From: Limisphaera sp.
Lineage (GTDB): Bacteria > Verrucomicrobiota > Verrucomicrobiia > Limisphaerales > Limisphaeraceae
DNA: 64,000 nt
NCBI GenBank assembly: GCA_025057755.1
Contig: JANWVC010000011.1
Span: forward strand, 1 to 64,000
Direction: 5' to 3'
Shown: piece by piece, positions 42,771 to 52,668 of the stretch
How positions within the stretch are numbered: position 1 is the first letter of the stretch
How the letters are laid out: each line of letters begins with the position of its first letter
Translations under genes and position numbers: made by a program
The notes under the pieces: generated by a model
What the model was told of the DNA's origin: nothing
Database searches by the model: none
The model's input: the letters and a program-made list of their open reading frames with translations, nothing else

Positions 42771-45725
42771 ATGCCCGTTCGCATTTATGAGATTTCGCGG
42801 CGGCTTGGCTTGGACAACAAAGAGGTCTTGGCCAAAGCCAAGGAGCTGGGGCTGACCGGCGTCCGCGCCGCCAGCAGCACGCTGGACAAAATCACTGCTG
42901 AATATTTCGAAGCAGAGCTGCGCAAGGCGTTTGCCGAACGCATTGCGGCACGTCAGTTGGCCGAGGCTGAAGCTGCCGCCAAAGCCGCGGCGGGCTCCTC
43001 TTCCGTCGAAAACCTTCCGGCAGAACCGGAGGTTGGGGAGCGGGAAGCTCCGCCGCCAACCTCGGTCGTTGTGCCGGAAGGAGTCGAGGTCGCCTCCCAG
43101 CCCGAGCCGGGTGCAGAAGTCTGCGTTCAGGTTGTCGGTGCGGTTGAGGCGGTCAAAGCCCAGCCCCCTGCAGAGGCTTTGCAGGTTTCCACAACCACTT
43201 TTGAGTTTGCAACTTCAAGTCAGGCTGAACTTGAAGCATCACCGCTCAATTCGGCCCAAGCGGCAGAGCCTGCACCACTACCGGAACAGGTTGCAGAAGG
43301 ACCACGATTTGAAGCTGCGCCCTTGGAGGCCGGGGCATCTCCAATCGAGCCGTCTGCGCCAAAAGCTCCGGAGCCAGTTATCGTGGAGGAATCCCCAAGG
43401 CTTGTAAGTCCTACCGTGGGTCCGTCCGCGTCACCGACCGTAAACGGAATCCAAGGTGCCGCCCCCCTGCCGGGTGTAACCTCGTCTGCGCCCGCTGCGT
43501 CTGCGATCTCCAAAGAACCAGCACCGCAAACCGCGTCCGGCCTTACTCAGCCCCGGTCCGAAGCAGTTCCGACCGGCCCTGCATTGCCGCCTCCGCCGCA
43601 ACCAGCCAGGCCAAAGGTGGGGGATAAAATCGGCTTTATTTCTCTGCCACCGCGTCCTCAGAGCAAGAGCCCGGCCAAGCCGGTCGCTCCCTCGCCGCCT
43701 CCCAAGGCGACGCCGGCGCCCGCCAAAGTGCAGCCTCCCAAGGCTGCGCCTGTTACGACCAAGTCTGCCCCGCCGAAGGCCGCCCCAGGGTCGAAGGGGC
43801 CTGAAAAACCTGCTGCAGGGATAAATATTCGCGTGGTGGCGCCGGCTGCTCGTGAGGAAAAAGAGAAATCGCCAGCCAAGCCCGCCGGGCCGACTCCAGG
43901 TCGTCTCGGTAAGGTCGAGTTGCCGCCCAACGCTCCTGTGGTGTCGCTCAAACCGCCGATCTCGGTTCGAGCCCTGGCGGAGAAATTGAATCAAAAAGCT
44001 TTTAAGATTATCGCCGATCTGATGGATCTGGGCATTTTTGCCAACGTCAATCAGACGATGGACGCCGACTGTGCCCGGGCCATCTGTGCGAAGTACGGTT
44101 ACCGATTCGAGCTGGAAAAACGTGAGCGGCATGCGCCGGGGCCGGTGGCTCCGGTGCGTCGGAAGCAGGAGCTGGACCCGACTGACCGACCCGAGGATTT
44201 GCGGCCGCGCGCCCCGGTGGTGACCATTATGGGTCATGTGGATCACGGCAAGACCACCCTTTTAGATGCCATCCGCAAGTCAAACGTGGCAGCTCGCGAG
44301 GCTGGCGGGATTACGCAGCATATAGGAGCATACACCATTTCCTTCCCGCATCCAGAGCGGAAAGGTCAATTGGCCCAAATCACCTTTTTGGACACGCCGG
44401 GTCACGCGGCATTCAGCGCCATGCGCGCCCGCGGAGCCAATGTCACCGACATTGTGGTGTTGGTGGTGGCGGCTGATGACGGAGTCATGCCGCAGACATT
44501 AGAGGCTCTTAACCATGCGCGGGCTGCCGGTGTGCCTGTAATTGTGGCCGTGAATAAGATTGACCATCCGCTGGCCAATCCTATGAAAGTTCGGCAGCAA
44601 TTGCAGGAGCAAGGTTTGGTGCCGGATGATTGGGGCGGGGATACGATTTTCGTGGATCTATCGGCCTTGACCAAGAAGGGGGTGGACAAGTTGTTGGAAA
44701 TGATCCTGCTTCAGGCCGACTTGCTGGAGTTAAAGGCCAATCCGAATCGGCCCGCGGTTGGCAACATCATTGAATCGGGTATTTCGCCGGGAGGCCCTAC
44801 TGCCACTGCGCTGGTGCGCAAGGGCACCTTGCGAGTAGGCGATGCGTTGTTGTGCGGACCATATTACGGCAAGGTTCGAGCCTTAATCAATGAAGACGGG
44901 CAGCGCCTCAAGGAAGCGGGCCCATCGGTGGCGGTAAAAGTCCTGGGATTGAACGGTGTCCCCGAGCCCGGCTCAGAATTCACCGTGGTGGAAGATGAGC
45001 GGAAAGCTCGTGAGCTGGCCGAACAACGACTGGAAGCGCTGCGTGCCAAGGCACCGGAAACGCGCGCCAAGGTCACGTTGGAAAACCTCTTCCAAGTGCT
45101 CGACGCGCAGCAGGCCAAGGTGCTCAAGGTGGTGATCAAGGCCGACACGCAGGGCTCCGTCGAAGCGATCGTGGATGCCCTCAAAAAAATCGACTCCGAA
45201 AAGGTCAAACTGGAAATCATCCACAGTGCCGTGGGCACGATTACCGAATCGGACGTATTGTTGGCGTCGGCCTCGAATGCTGTCGTGATCGGTTTCCACA
45301 CGCGCGTGGACACAGGCGCTCAGGAAATCGCCAAACGCGAAGGGGTACAGATCAAATTGTACTCGATTATTTACGAATTGATCGACCAGGTCCGCGAGGC
45401 CATGGCCGGCTTGTTGGAACCAGTGACGCGCGAGGTGGTCCTGGGTGCGGCCGAGGTGAAGCAAATCTTCCCTTTGTCCAAAGGTCCGCCCGTGGCGGGC
45501 TGCATGGTCGTCCAAGGACGGATCACCAAAGGTCGCGTCCGCGTCCGCCGGCGCAAGGACGTCATCTTCGAGGGGATGATCCAGTCCATCCGTCGGTTTC
45601 AGGACGAGGTTGCCGAGGTTCGGGCCGGACTGGAATGCGGCATCCGGCTGGACGGTTTTGGAGATTTCCAGGTCGGCGACTTGATCGAGTGCTATACTGT
45701 AGAAAAGGTGGCGCAGACCCTGTGA
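42771..45725 (+). CDS. infB: Translation initiation factor IF-2
   Basis: 984 residues. It starts [14 protein letters not shown] (IF2N domain) and has a long Pro/Ala/Glu-rich linker of about 370 residues. The second IF2N ([18 protein letters not shown]) precedes the GTPase domain with G1 GHVDHGKT (about residue 487), G3 DTPGH (about 540) and G4 NKID (about 594). Domains II, III and IV follow, ending [17 protein letters not shown] [15 protein letters not shown]-2 delivers fMet-tRNA to the 30S and joins the subunits. The linker length and composition vary between bacteria; here it is long. No clear Shine-Dalgarno stands before ATG 42771. Confidence 0.97.
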   Translation: MPVRIYEISRRLGLDNKEVLAKAKELGLTGVRAASSTLDKITAEYFEAELRKAFAERIAARQLAEAEAAAKAAAGSSSVENLPAEPEVGEREAPPPTSVVVPEGVEVASQPEPGAEVCVQVVGAVEAVKAQPPAEALQVSTTTFEFATSSQAELEASPLNSAQAAEPAPLPEQVAEGPRFEAAPLEAGASPIEPSAPKAPEPVIVEESPRLVSPTVGPSASPTVNGIQGAAPLPGVTSSAPAASAISKEPAPQTASGLTQPRSEAVPTGPALPPPPQPARPKVGDKIGFISLPPRPQSKSPAKPVAPSPPPKATPAPAKVQPPKAAPVTTKSAPPKAAPGSKGPEKPAAGINIRVVAPAAREEKEKSPAKPAGPTPGRLGKVELPPNAPVVSLKPPISVRALAEKLNQKAFKIIADLMDLGIFANVNQTMDADCARAICAKYGYRFELEKRERHAPGPVAPVRRKQELDPTDRPEDLRPRAPVVTIMGHVDHGKTTLLDAIRKSNVAAREAGGITQHIGAYTISFPHPERKGQLAQITFLDTPGHAAFSAMRARGANVTDIVVLVVAADDGVMPQTLEALNHARAAGVPVIVAVNKIDHPLANPMKVRQQLQEQGLVPDDWGGDTIFVDLSALTKKGVDKLLEMILLQADLLELKANPNRPAVGNIIESGISPGGPTATALVRKGTLRVGDALLCGPYYGKVRALINEDGQRLKEAGPSVAVKVLGLNGVPEPGSEFTVVEDERKARELAEQRLEALRAKAPETRAKVTLENLFQVLDAQQAKVLKVVIKADTQGSVEAIVDALKKIDSEKVKLEIIHSAVGTITESDVLLASASNAVVIGFHTRVDTGAQEIAKREGVQIKLYSIIYELIDQVREAMAGLLEPVTREVVLGAAEVKQIFPLSKGPPVAGCMVVQGRITKGRVRVRRRKDVIFEGMIQSIRRFQDEVAEVRAGLECGIRLDGFGDFQVGDLIECYTVEKVAQTL

Positions 45726-45802
45726 AAGTACCGCCCGGACTGAACGGAAGAGATGCGACACTTTCTCAGGATTGCCGCCCCTGGTAAGTAAAGGTCTTTG
45801 CC

Positions 45803-46165
45803 ATGCCTTCGTATCGAATCGAACGCATTCGCGAACTGCTGAAGCGCGAGATCGGGACGGTCATTCGGCGGGAATTTCCCGTGGAGGAGGCCGGTTTGGT
45901 CTCTGTGAATGATGTGGAAGTCTCAGGGGATCTTCGGCATGCGACCGTGTATGTCAGCATCCTGGGCAGTGCCGAACAGCAAAAGCGCAGCGTGCAGCGT
46001 CTGCAGGAACAACGGTGGCGGATCCAGGACCTCGTGGCCCGGTCCGTGATTTTGAAATACGTGCCGGTGTTGCGGTTTGTAGTGGATGATTCTATTGCCC
46101 GGGGCAATCGTGTGCTCCAGATCCTTGCGGAGTTGGAACAGGGCTCCGCTCCCGGCCCCCAGTAA
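45803..46165 (+). CDS. rbfA: Ribosome-binding factor A
   Basis: 120 residues. A KH-fold protein that helps mature the 3' end of 16S rRNA. Family features: RIERIRELLKREIGTVIRRE, then VSVNDVEVSGDLRHATVYVS and VLRFVVDDSIARGNRVLQIL. It lies 77 bases after infB and two bases before nrnA, the usual infB-rbfA order. Confidence 0.94.
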   Translation: MPSYRIERIRELLKREIGTVIRREFPVEEAGLVSVNDVEVSGDLRHATVYVSILGSAEQQKRSVQRLQEQRWRIQDLVARSVILKYVPVLRFVVDDSIARGNRVLQILAELEQGSAPGPQ

Positions 46166-46167
46166 CT

Positions 46168-47220
46168 GTGAAGACCGTACCCCGGATGTTGGCTCGAATC
46201 GTGGAGGCACTGCGAGCTGCCCGAACGGTGTGTGTGGTGGGGCATGTGCGGCCGGACGGAGATTGCATCGGATCTCAATTGGCGTTGGCCCTGGCGCTGG
46301 AAGGCCAGGGTAAAGAAGTGACCTGTTGGAACGAGGATCCGATACCGGAAAAGTACCGTTTCCTTGATCCGGAAGGCCGAATCCGGAAACCCGTCGCTGG
46401 CCCGGAGTTCGATTGCGTGGTGGCCACGGACGCCGCCAGTTGGGAACGATTGGGGCCCAGCCTCACCGTGGCCATCCAACGGCGTCAACTCCTGATCAAC
46501 ATTGATCATCACGTCAGTAATACGCGTTATGGCGATTTGAACTGGGTGGTGCCCCGGCAGCCGTCCACGGGCGAATTGATTCATAGATTGCTCCGGGCGG
46601 CCCGTTGGCCGATCACGCCGGCCATTGCGGATTGCTTGTTCACAGCCATCTCGACCGACACTGGATCCTTTCAATACCCCACCACTTTGCCCTCAACCTA
46701 CCATGTAGCAGGCGAGCTGGTCGCGCGGGGTGCCAACTTGGCCCGGATCTGTCAGGAGGTTTATCAAAGTTATCCATTGCCTCGAGTGCGTTTGCTCAAA
46801 CGTGTGTTTAGCCGATTTCGCTTGGCCGCTGATGATCAGATTGCCTACTGCTGGCTTTCACGCGCCGACCTGCTCCGGTCGGGAGCTGACCCCGCCGACA
46901 CGGAGGGTCTCATCGATCATTTGCGTGCAATCGAACCGGTTGTGGTGGCTTGCCTGTTTGAAGAGCAGGAACCAGGGCTGGTCCGCGTCAGCTTGCGCTC
47001 AAAGTCGGAAAGGGTGGATGTAGGTGCCGTAGCCGCCCAATTCGGCGGCGGCGGACACCCAGCAGCTGCGGGGGCTCGCATCGCGGGCTCCCCTCTTTCC
47101 GTACGACGCCGTGTGCTGGCGGCTTTGAAACGGGCTCTGGTCAATAATCATCCATCTGTCGCGCGCTCGCCTTCGCGGGCGGAGCGGTGGCAAACGGCGA
47201 CTCCAACATCCACGGGTTGA
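46168..47220 (+). CDS. nrnA: DHH-family phosphoesterase, NrnA/oligoribonuclease-like
   Basis: 350 residues from a GTG at 46168 (two bases after the rbfA stop). The DHH domain (about 1-230) has GHVRPDGDCIGS (D30, D32), TDAAS and the DHH motif NIDHHVSNT (D113-H114-H115), and the DHHA1 domain has GGGGHPAAAGARI. Bacterial NrnA hydrolyses nanoRNA and pAp; which activity dominates cannot be told. In many genomes a DHH phosphoesterase follows rbfA and precedes truB; here the truB neighbour is absent. Confidence 0.93.
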   Translation: MKTVPRMLARIVEALRAARTVCVVGHVRPDGDCIGSQLALALALEGQGKEVTCWNEDPIPEKYRFLDPEGRIRKPVAGPEFDCVVATDAASWERLGPSLTVAIQRRQLLINIDHHVSNTRYGDLNWVVPRQPSTGELIHRLLRAARWPITPAIADCLFTAISTDTGSFQYPTTLPSTYHVAGELVARGANLARICQEVYQSYPLPRVRLLKRVFSRFRLAADDQIAYCWLSRADLLRSGADPADTEGLIDHLRAIEPVVVACLFEEQEPGLVRVSLRSKSERVDVGAVAAQFGGGGHPAAAGARIAGSPLSVRRRVLAALKRALVNNHPSVARSPSRAERWQTATPTSTG

Positions 47221-47498
47221 TCAAGTTTTCGAGAAGAGCAGTTCGTCCGGCCACGGCAGGGTCGTACCCCCGTCGGGATTCAGCCAGCGAGTGAGCGCTG
47301 CAGCTCTGGCCGATTCCCAGAGCATCTTTCTTAATACAACCGACTGGGAGATCAGGCAGACGTGGAAAACCGAAGAGAAAAACGCGCGCCGGCAAATGAG
47401 CAATCAGAGTCCGCCAACAGGGTTTATTCCCAAGCCTTGCCGGAATCTGTGTCTGCGTGCAGAGGACGCCCTGTTGACCCGCGCGCAGCAAGCCGATG

Positions 47499-48116
47499 CT
47501 AAACTTCTGGAATTTGTCGCCTCGCTTGACGGAGGTCTTTGCCTCCGGGCGGCGTGGGTCGGATCAACAGATCGCCACAGTATTCCCGGATTTTTCTTCC
47601 TAAGAGTGAGCCTTCGAAGACCTCCTTTTGTACCATCGGCAAGGTCGGGAAGAAATTGCTTCCATAAACATCTTGTTGGAACCGTTGCGTGGCACGAATC
47701 TCAGCCTCGGTGTACAAGCGGGCGTTCAGCAGCGCCAACCCCGCCAACATGACACAGGCGAATCGAACCATGCCTGCGCCCATACCCAAATAATACTCTG
47801 CTTTGCCAAACAAATCGCTGCTGACCAGCTTGCCTCCCAACCACCGTTTGCCAAGCGAGAACAGTGCAGTAATCGCCAAGGCCGACAAGACATAGCCCAA
47901 GAGATAACATGTCAAAAGGCCGAACGGACTGTTGGCCATCAACCATCGCCCGATGGGTTCATATAGACGCGCGGCCAAAAGCACAATCACCAGCCACTTG
48001 ATTAAAGGAAGCGCCTCGCCGGACATGCCATTTTTTTGGCCCCGCCAGATGCCCAAAAGCAAGACAGTCACTACGGCTAGGTCAAACCAGTGCAGCGGCA
48101 TTGCATCAAGTTTCAT
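47499..48116 (-). CDS. cvpA: CvpA-family inner membrane protein
   Basis: 205 residues from ATG 48116 (another ATG at 48101 gives MPLHWFDLA). Four hydrophobic helices: MPLHWFDLAVVTVLLLGIW, EALPLIKWLVIVLLAARLY, LLTCYLLGYVLSALAITALF, and MVRFACVMLAGLALLNARLY, with the N-terminal D-x-x-V..R-G pattern (WRGQKNGM) of the CvpA family. CvpA is linked to colicin V production, bile/biofilm responses; exact role unclear. It is convergent with nrnA; 47221-47498 shows no gene. Confidence 0.82.
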   Translation of the reverse strand: MKLDAMPLHWFDLAVVTVLLLGIWRGQKNGMSGEALPLIKWLVIVLLAARLYEPIGRWLMANSPFGLLTCYLLGYVLSALAITALFSLGKRWLGGKLVSSDLFGKAEYYLGMGAGMVRFACVMLAGLALLNARLYTEAEIRATQRFQQDVYGSNFFPTLPMVQKEVFEGSLLGRKIREYCGDLLIRPTPPGGKDLRQARRQIPEV

Positions 48117-48243
48117 AAGCGTTTTCCCTGCCATCAGAACGGAAAGCCGGAAACGTGCCAAGTTAGGGCGATTTCGCGTTTTATCTCAAAATCTGATCGT
48201 TTTTGCAGTGATTTACGCAGCTGGGTGAGTCGGAATGCCGTCG

Positions 48244-49809
48244 CTAGCGTAGTCTGCCTGAATGGCCAGCCCAGTGCGGGTGAGAGAAGAGGCTGAGAGC
48301 TGCGCAGTGAATCGTCACAAGATGTTGGATGGAAGGGATTTGCAACGGAAAGTCCCAACGAGCATGTACCAAGCATCCGCCCAAAGCTACCGCATAAAAT
48401 AACCAAAGCCGCCAACTTGTAATCACGCCCCCCGGCAAGAAATAGCGGAGCCAAATCATGCCAAAAGCCAGCAAGATCAATGCGAGTCCCACACGTCCCC
48501 AAGTCACGCGATATTCCAACCAGTCGTTGTGCAACTGGGCAGGCCAATAATCTTCGGGACTTTTGCGATAAAGCTGGAAGACGGTTCCAAGTGTTCCGGG
48601 TCCGGTTCCGAACCACGGATAATCTTGTGCGATCGCCCGACCGGTTTCATACATTTGCTCGCGCTGAACCATGCCGTCGTCCAAGACTTCCAGCCGTTGT
48701 TCCAAGGATGGGCCGCTGATCCACAGAGCCAAGGTCATGGCGCAACCCCAGAAAGCCAGCAGACCCATGCGTACGGCAGGACGCCGGTGTCTCCATCCGG
48801 TCCAAAAGATTCCCGTGCAGACCAGCATTGATCCGACCGCAACGGCGGCGCCGCCGCGACTCAAGGATAACACACTGGTTGCAGCCATTAAGCCTGCGGC
48901 TGGCAGCAACAGGTGATGCACGCGACAACTCCGTCGGGTTATGGATCTCAAAGCCGAAGGCGATCCAGCCCGATCCATCTGATGAAGACGCCACCACAGG
49001 CCCAGGGTCACCGGCCAAATGAGATTGAGATATTGCGCCCCGTTGGAACGATAGTTGAACGGACCCAACTGGGCCTCCGCGACCGCGTTGTGGCGTGGAC
49101 GTACCAACCAGAGAAGTCGGTCTGTCTCACTCCAGCGTTGGACGATGGCTTCCGCTGAAAGAAGGGCCCCATTGAGGCTAATCACCCACAACAGGGCTCG
49201 CAACCGATGGGGAAGGATAAGCCCGGTGTCGGACCTGGGACGTAGACGACGGATCCAACGTCGATCATGCAGGTTTTGGCCCAGCATCCAGTCTCGAGCC
49301 GACCAAAAAAAGCAAGCCATGGCCAGGGCCATGGTAAAGGTTTCCCAAGAGCTGTGAGCATCGTAACTATGAGGGAGCCAGGGGATGTACGGCCGATATG
49401 CAAACGTTCCAAAATCAGGTTCATAGATGGCCCGGGCATTCCACGCTGCAACCGCTGCGTACGTCAGGGTGGCGACGGTCAGAATGCCTAGGACGCGCGA
49501 CCATGCGTGTCCAAACCATCCAGCATGCCCAAAACGTTCACATTCGGTTTCCCAACGTGGCGGTGTGTACCGCCACTTCCGCCGGATCAGTTTTTTTAGA
49601 AACCACAGCAGCCCCAACGTGTATCCGACGACCTTCAGAACTAGCCTGGCCCAACTTGGAGTACCACCCAAGGCCCAGGGAGCAAAAACCACGGATGCGC
49701 AAAGAATCACGCCGGATAGGCGATCCAAGCGAGCATGCCAGAGCGCTGCTCGCAGGGCGCCTGAAACAGGACGCTCCCTCGCCGCATCGGGCGCCGCTTG
49801 CATAACCAT
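48244..49809 (-). CDS. O-antigen ligase/polymerase-like membrane protein
   Basis: 521 residues with about ten hydrophobic segments. The Wzy/WaaL-type features are SVLSLSRGGAAVAVGSML (SRGG in the middle) and the periplasmic loop followed by PAQLHNDWLEYRVTWG, with a conserved HN-x-W/L-E. The protein likely ligates or polymerises surface glycan repeats, which fits the nearby capE-F-G cluster although the two lie 25 kb apart. Start ATG at 49809; another ATG two codons later. It lies divergently to infC. Confidence 0.82.
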   Translation of the reverse strand: MVMQAAPDAARERPVSGALRAALWHARLDRLSGVILCASVVFAPWALGGTPSWARLVLKVVGYTLGLLWFLKKLIRRKWRYTPPRWETECERFGHAGWFGHAWSRVLGILTVATLTYAAVAAWNARAIYEPDFGTFAYRPYIPWLPHSYDAHSSWETFTMALAMACFFWSARDWMLGQNLHDRRWIRRLRPRSDTGLILPHRLRALLWVISLNGALLSAEAIVQRWSETDRLLWLVRPRHNAVAEAQLGPFNYRSNGAQYLNLIWPVTLGLWWRLHQMDRAGSPSALRSITRRSCRVHHLLLPAAGLMAATSVLSLSRGGAAVAVGSMLVCTGIFWTGWRHRRPAVRMGLLAFWGCAMTLALWISGPSLEQRLEVLDDGMVQREQMYETGRAIAQDYPWFGTGPGTLGTVFQLYRKSPEDYWPAQLHNDWLEYRVTWGRVGLALILLAFGMIWLRYFLPGGVITSWRLWLFYAVALGGCLVHARWDFPLQIPSIQHLVTIHCAALSLFSHPHWAGHSGRLR

Positions 49810-50067
49810 CCGGGATTCAAACCAGCCGAGCCGAATCCCTCAAGTGTGAAACCTGTGCCAAGGCTCCCGTTCGGTGCAGCCCCTGTCCCGGGTTTTGCTT
49901 CGTGTAGTTTGCATCCCACTTGAATCCGAAACGGCGGGAGTTAAAAATTTGTTGCACTGTTTGAGCTGGCGGGGTACTTACCCGGATTGAATGAAGGGCC
50001 GTGTCAACGGCTGAAGAGTGAAGGAACCAAACATCGAAAACAAAGATTACCAACCGAAGAGGGTGTC

Positions 50068-50856
50068 TTGAGTCGCCCCTTGGCTTCTAGCAACTCGTCG
50101 GGTCGCGGGAACTTCGTCAGGGTAAACGGCAAGATCCGTGCCCGGGAAGTCCGCGTAATTGGCATCGATGGAAAACAGATCGGGATCCTCCCGTTGGGAG
50201 AGGCCCTGACCTTGGCGCGTCAACACGGCGTGGACTTGGTCGAAGTGGCACCAAATGCCGATCCACCGGTCTGCCGTTTGATCGATTACGGCAAATTCCG
50301 TTACGAACAGGCGAAGCGCGAAAAAGAAGCCCGGAAGCACCAGCACGCCAACAAGGTGAAGGAGATCCAGCTCAGCCCCAAGATTGATCCTCATGACCTT
50401 GGGGTGAAGGCCATGCACGCCATCGATTTCTTGTGTGATGAGATGAAGGTGAAGGTGGCGCTGCGCTTCCGAGGGCGCGAGATGGCGCACACGGAGTTTG
50501 GTTTTCAAGTTGTTCAAAAATTCCTGGAGAAGATTGCCCCGTGGGGCCACCCGGACTTTGAACCCAAGCTGAACGGGCGCAATATCATCGTCATGGTTAG
50601 CCCGTTGCCCCGGCACAAGCGGGCTAAACATCCGCGCGAGGCGCAGCCGCCGCCCCCACCGCCAGTTGGGACCAAGGCGGGCAGCTCGGCTGTTTTTGGT
50701 TCGCTATCGTCTGCTCAGACCTCCTCCAAGGAGAGGGTTGCCCCTGCTGAAGGTTCCCCGGCTGCCCTGGAGGGTTCCTCCCCGGGAGCGAACTCACCTG
50801 CAGAGAAGGAGTTTGGGAACAACCCGTTCAGCAGTTTGGATCTGAACCGGGCGTAA
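50068..50856 (+). CDS. infC: Translation initiation factor IF-3 (non-AUG start)
   Basis: The IF-3 N-domain begins RVNGKIRAREVRVIGIDGKQ, followed by ALTLARQHGVDLVEVAPNA, PPVCRLIDYGKFRYEQAKR, the linker, and the C-domain EIQLSPKIDPHDLGVKAMH, GREMAHTEFGFQV. There is no in-frame ATG before the domain. The best start is TTG 50068, with AGAGGG (50058-50063) four bases upstream, giving 262 residues; TTG 49987 and rare starts such as ATC are alternatives. Autoregulation by a non-AUG start is established for infC in E. coli. The C-terminus carries a ~70-residue Pro/Ser/Ala-rich tail. rpmI and rplT do not follow; instead a minus-strand gene ends seven bases downstream. Confidence 0.93.
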   Translation: MSRPLASSNSSGRGNFVRVNGKIRAREVRVIGIDGKQIGILPLGEALTLARQHGVDLVEVAPNADPPVCRLIDYGKFRYEQAKREKEARKHQHANKVKEIQLSPKIDPHDLGVKAMHAIDFLCDEMKVKVALRFRGREMAHTEFGFQVVQKFLEKIAPWGHPDFEPKLNGRNIIVMVSPLPRHKRAKHPREAQPPPPPPVGTKAGSSAVFGSLSSAQTSSKERVAPAEGSPAALEGSSPGANSPAEKEFGNNPFSSLDLNRA

Positions 50857-50862
50857 CTGTAC

Positions 50863-52371
50863 TTAGAGGGCGGACTCTGACGCCGCAATCCGGGAGGCCA
50901 AGCCGGCCGGGAAGACACAGCCGGTGCAGCGCGCGTCGGCATGATCGCAAAAGTCCCGCGTGATTTGGACCAATCCTTGTTGGATGGCACCCCTGTGCAA
51001 CAGACCGCGCAGTAGACGTCCGCCCAGGATCCTTTGTCGTGCCATGCGAAGCACCGCGTGGTCGTGGGCAGCTGGCCAAGCCAGGTATCGCTCCTGGACT
51101 TTGCGCCAGAGATCAAGGTGATTCGATGAGCGCGCCCGTGCGCCCAGCCAGGGCAGGATCACATTCAGCGCCAACTCGCTCAGGTGCGCTCTTCCGATCA
51201 GCCCTTGCGGCTGGGATTTGCCAGCGGAACGTAACGTCCAGTATCGCGACCAAATCGGATCTGGTCCGGGGTTCATGATTTCCATCAGGCTGGGCAAAAG
51301 GGCCGAAGCAGGCACTTCGCGAGTGATCCATGATTCTAACAATCGGATCCATTGCGGACGCGCTAACCAATGAGCTGCGAGTGCCAGACGGCGTTCGGGA
51401 TGATTGGCCGGACGCACCGCGTGTAAATGCCATGCCCGTCGCGGCAGACAACAGTCCTCCAGGGCATCCCGGTCTCGCCACCAGACATCCCAGAGGCGAC
51501 GCGCGAACGTGGAAAGCTCCGTAACCATGCCGTGGGTGTCTACAGGCAGTAATCCGCTCATACCCAGCAGCCGGGCTTGTAAACAGGTAACGTCCGCCTC
51601 TTGGTCCCACCATCGGGCCTTGCGCTCGGCCAGCCAACGCATGGGCCAAGTGTTGTGCTTGTAACCCAGTGCGTGAAAGAGGCCTTCCCATAAGGCCTGT
51701 TCCCAACCGACCTGACGCGCCCGATGTTGAAACTGCACAGCCTTGGCCTCCATGCGCGCCAGGGCCGCCGCTTGCAACAACGCTACCAGCTGTTCCAAAG
51801 GGAGCTTCGTCAATAACCCATAACAGGCCCCTCGCAGGTTCTCGGGCCACGTTGCAGCTTCGCCACGATCTAACCAGAGAGCCAGTTCGTCCAGGGCCGC
51901 GTCTAGATATTCACGCACGGCTAACACGGGTGGATCAGAACCCGTCGCAGATTGGACTACGACTCTGGAACTACTTTCCCAAACGACGTGTAGAATGACG
52001 TGGGCAAACCGCGGATTCTGGGCATGGCCGTGTGCTCTCCAGCCATGACTCTGCACGTCCACCTCCACGTCTCCGCTTATGAGCGAACCGTCCTCCCATC
52101 GCACCAATGCATTTTGGAAATCGGGTCCACCGCCGGCCTGAGGAAATCCTGGGTGGATCACTTCCAAGCGACGACCATCTGCGGTTCGTAAACGGTCGCG
52201 CAATAGACGTTGATGCAACCAGACAGCCTGTAACAGTCTTTCGCTGGGTTGGTTGGGCCCGTCATTCAGGCTCCAGATCCGGGTTGCATGTCCTCGCAGT
52301 TGCAAATACCAATGGGGTGTATCCGACACGGCTTTTCGCTTGTGACTTGTCGGCGGATGTCTGTCAAGCAT
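50863..52371 (-). CDS. DUF2851 family protein
   Basis: 502 residues. The N-terminal pattern matches DUF2851: LLQAVWLHQRLLRDRLRTADGR, VIHPGFPQAGGGPDFQNALVRW, SGDVEVDVQSHGWRAHGHAQ and FAHVILHVVWE. The C-terminal ends with CDHADARCTGC, a cysteine-rich motif. DUF2851 proteins are common in Bacteroidota and Verrucomicrobiota; biochemical function is not established. The C-terminal CxxC-like region suggests metal binding. It converges with infC, with only six bases between stops. Confidence 0.85.
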   Translation of the reverse strand: MLDRHPPTSHKRKAVSDTPHWYLQLRGHATRIWSLNDGPNQPSERLLQAVWLHQRLLRDRLRTADGRRLEVIHPGFPQAGGGPDFQNALVRWEDGSLISGDVEVDVQSHGWRAHGHAQNPRFAHVILHVVWESSSRVVVQSATGSDPPVLAVREYLDAALDELALWLDRGEAATWPENLRGACYGLLTKLPLEQLVALLQAAALARMEAKAVQFQHRARQVGWEQALWEGLFHALGYKHNTWPMRWLAERKARWWDQEADVTCLQARLLGMSGLLPVDTHGMVTELSTFARRLWDVWWRDRDALEDCCLPRRAWHLHAVRPANHPERRLALAAHWLARPQWIRLLESWITREVPASALLPSLMEIMNPGPDPIWSRYWTLRSAGKSQPQGLIGRAHLSELALNVILPWLGARARSSNHLDLWRKVQERYLAWPAAHDHAVLRMARQRILGGRLLRGLLHRGAIQQGLVQITRDFCDHADARCTGCVFPAGLASRIAASESAL

Positions 52372-52668
52372 AGCTGGCGGTTGGTCCGATCGCTCCTACC
52401 GCAGCAAAGCATGCGGCAGGGACCCGATCAACCGGCCGCATGACGGTCAGGGAGAAAGCTTTCGGCACCACGATGTGGCTGCGTTCAACTTCAGGGACCG
52501 TGGAAACAGACGGCGAGTCTGGTTCAACTCCATAATGAACATTCGGCATCGGAAAGACGTCGAAACACACCAGATCGATCCGGCGATGCTTCGCTCGCGA
52601 AATTACGGTGAATCGAGCAGGAGCACCGTTGTTGGTCCGCGCATGCCGGCATCGGCGCTCGACTACGG

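Noticed and set aside
47221..47498. Short minus-strand frames between nrnA and cvpA (one ends PDGGTTLPWPDELLFSKT)
   Set aside because: Too short and unsupported; sits between convergent genes.
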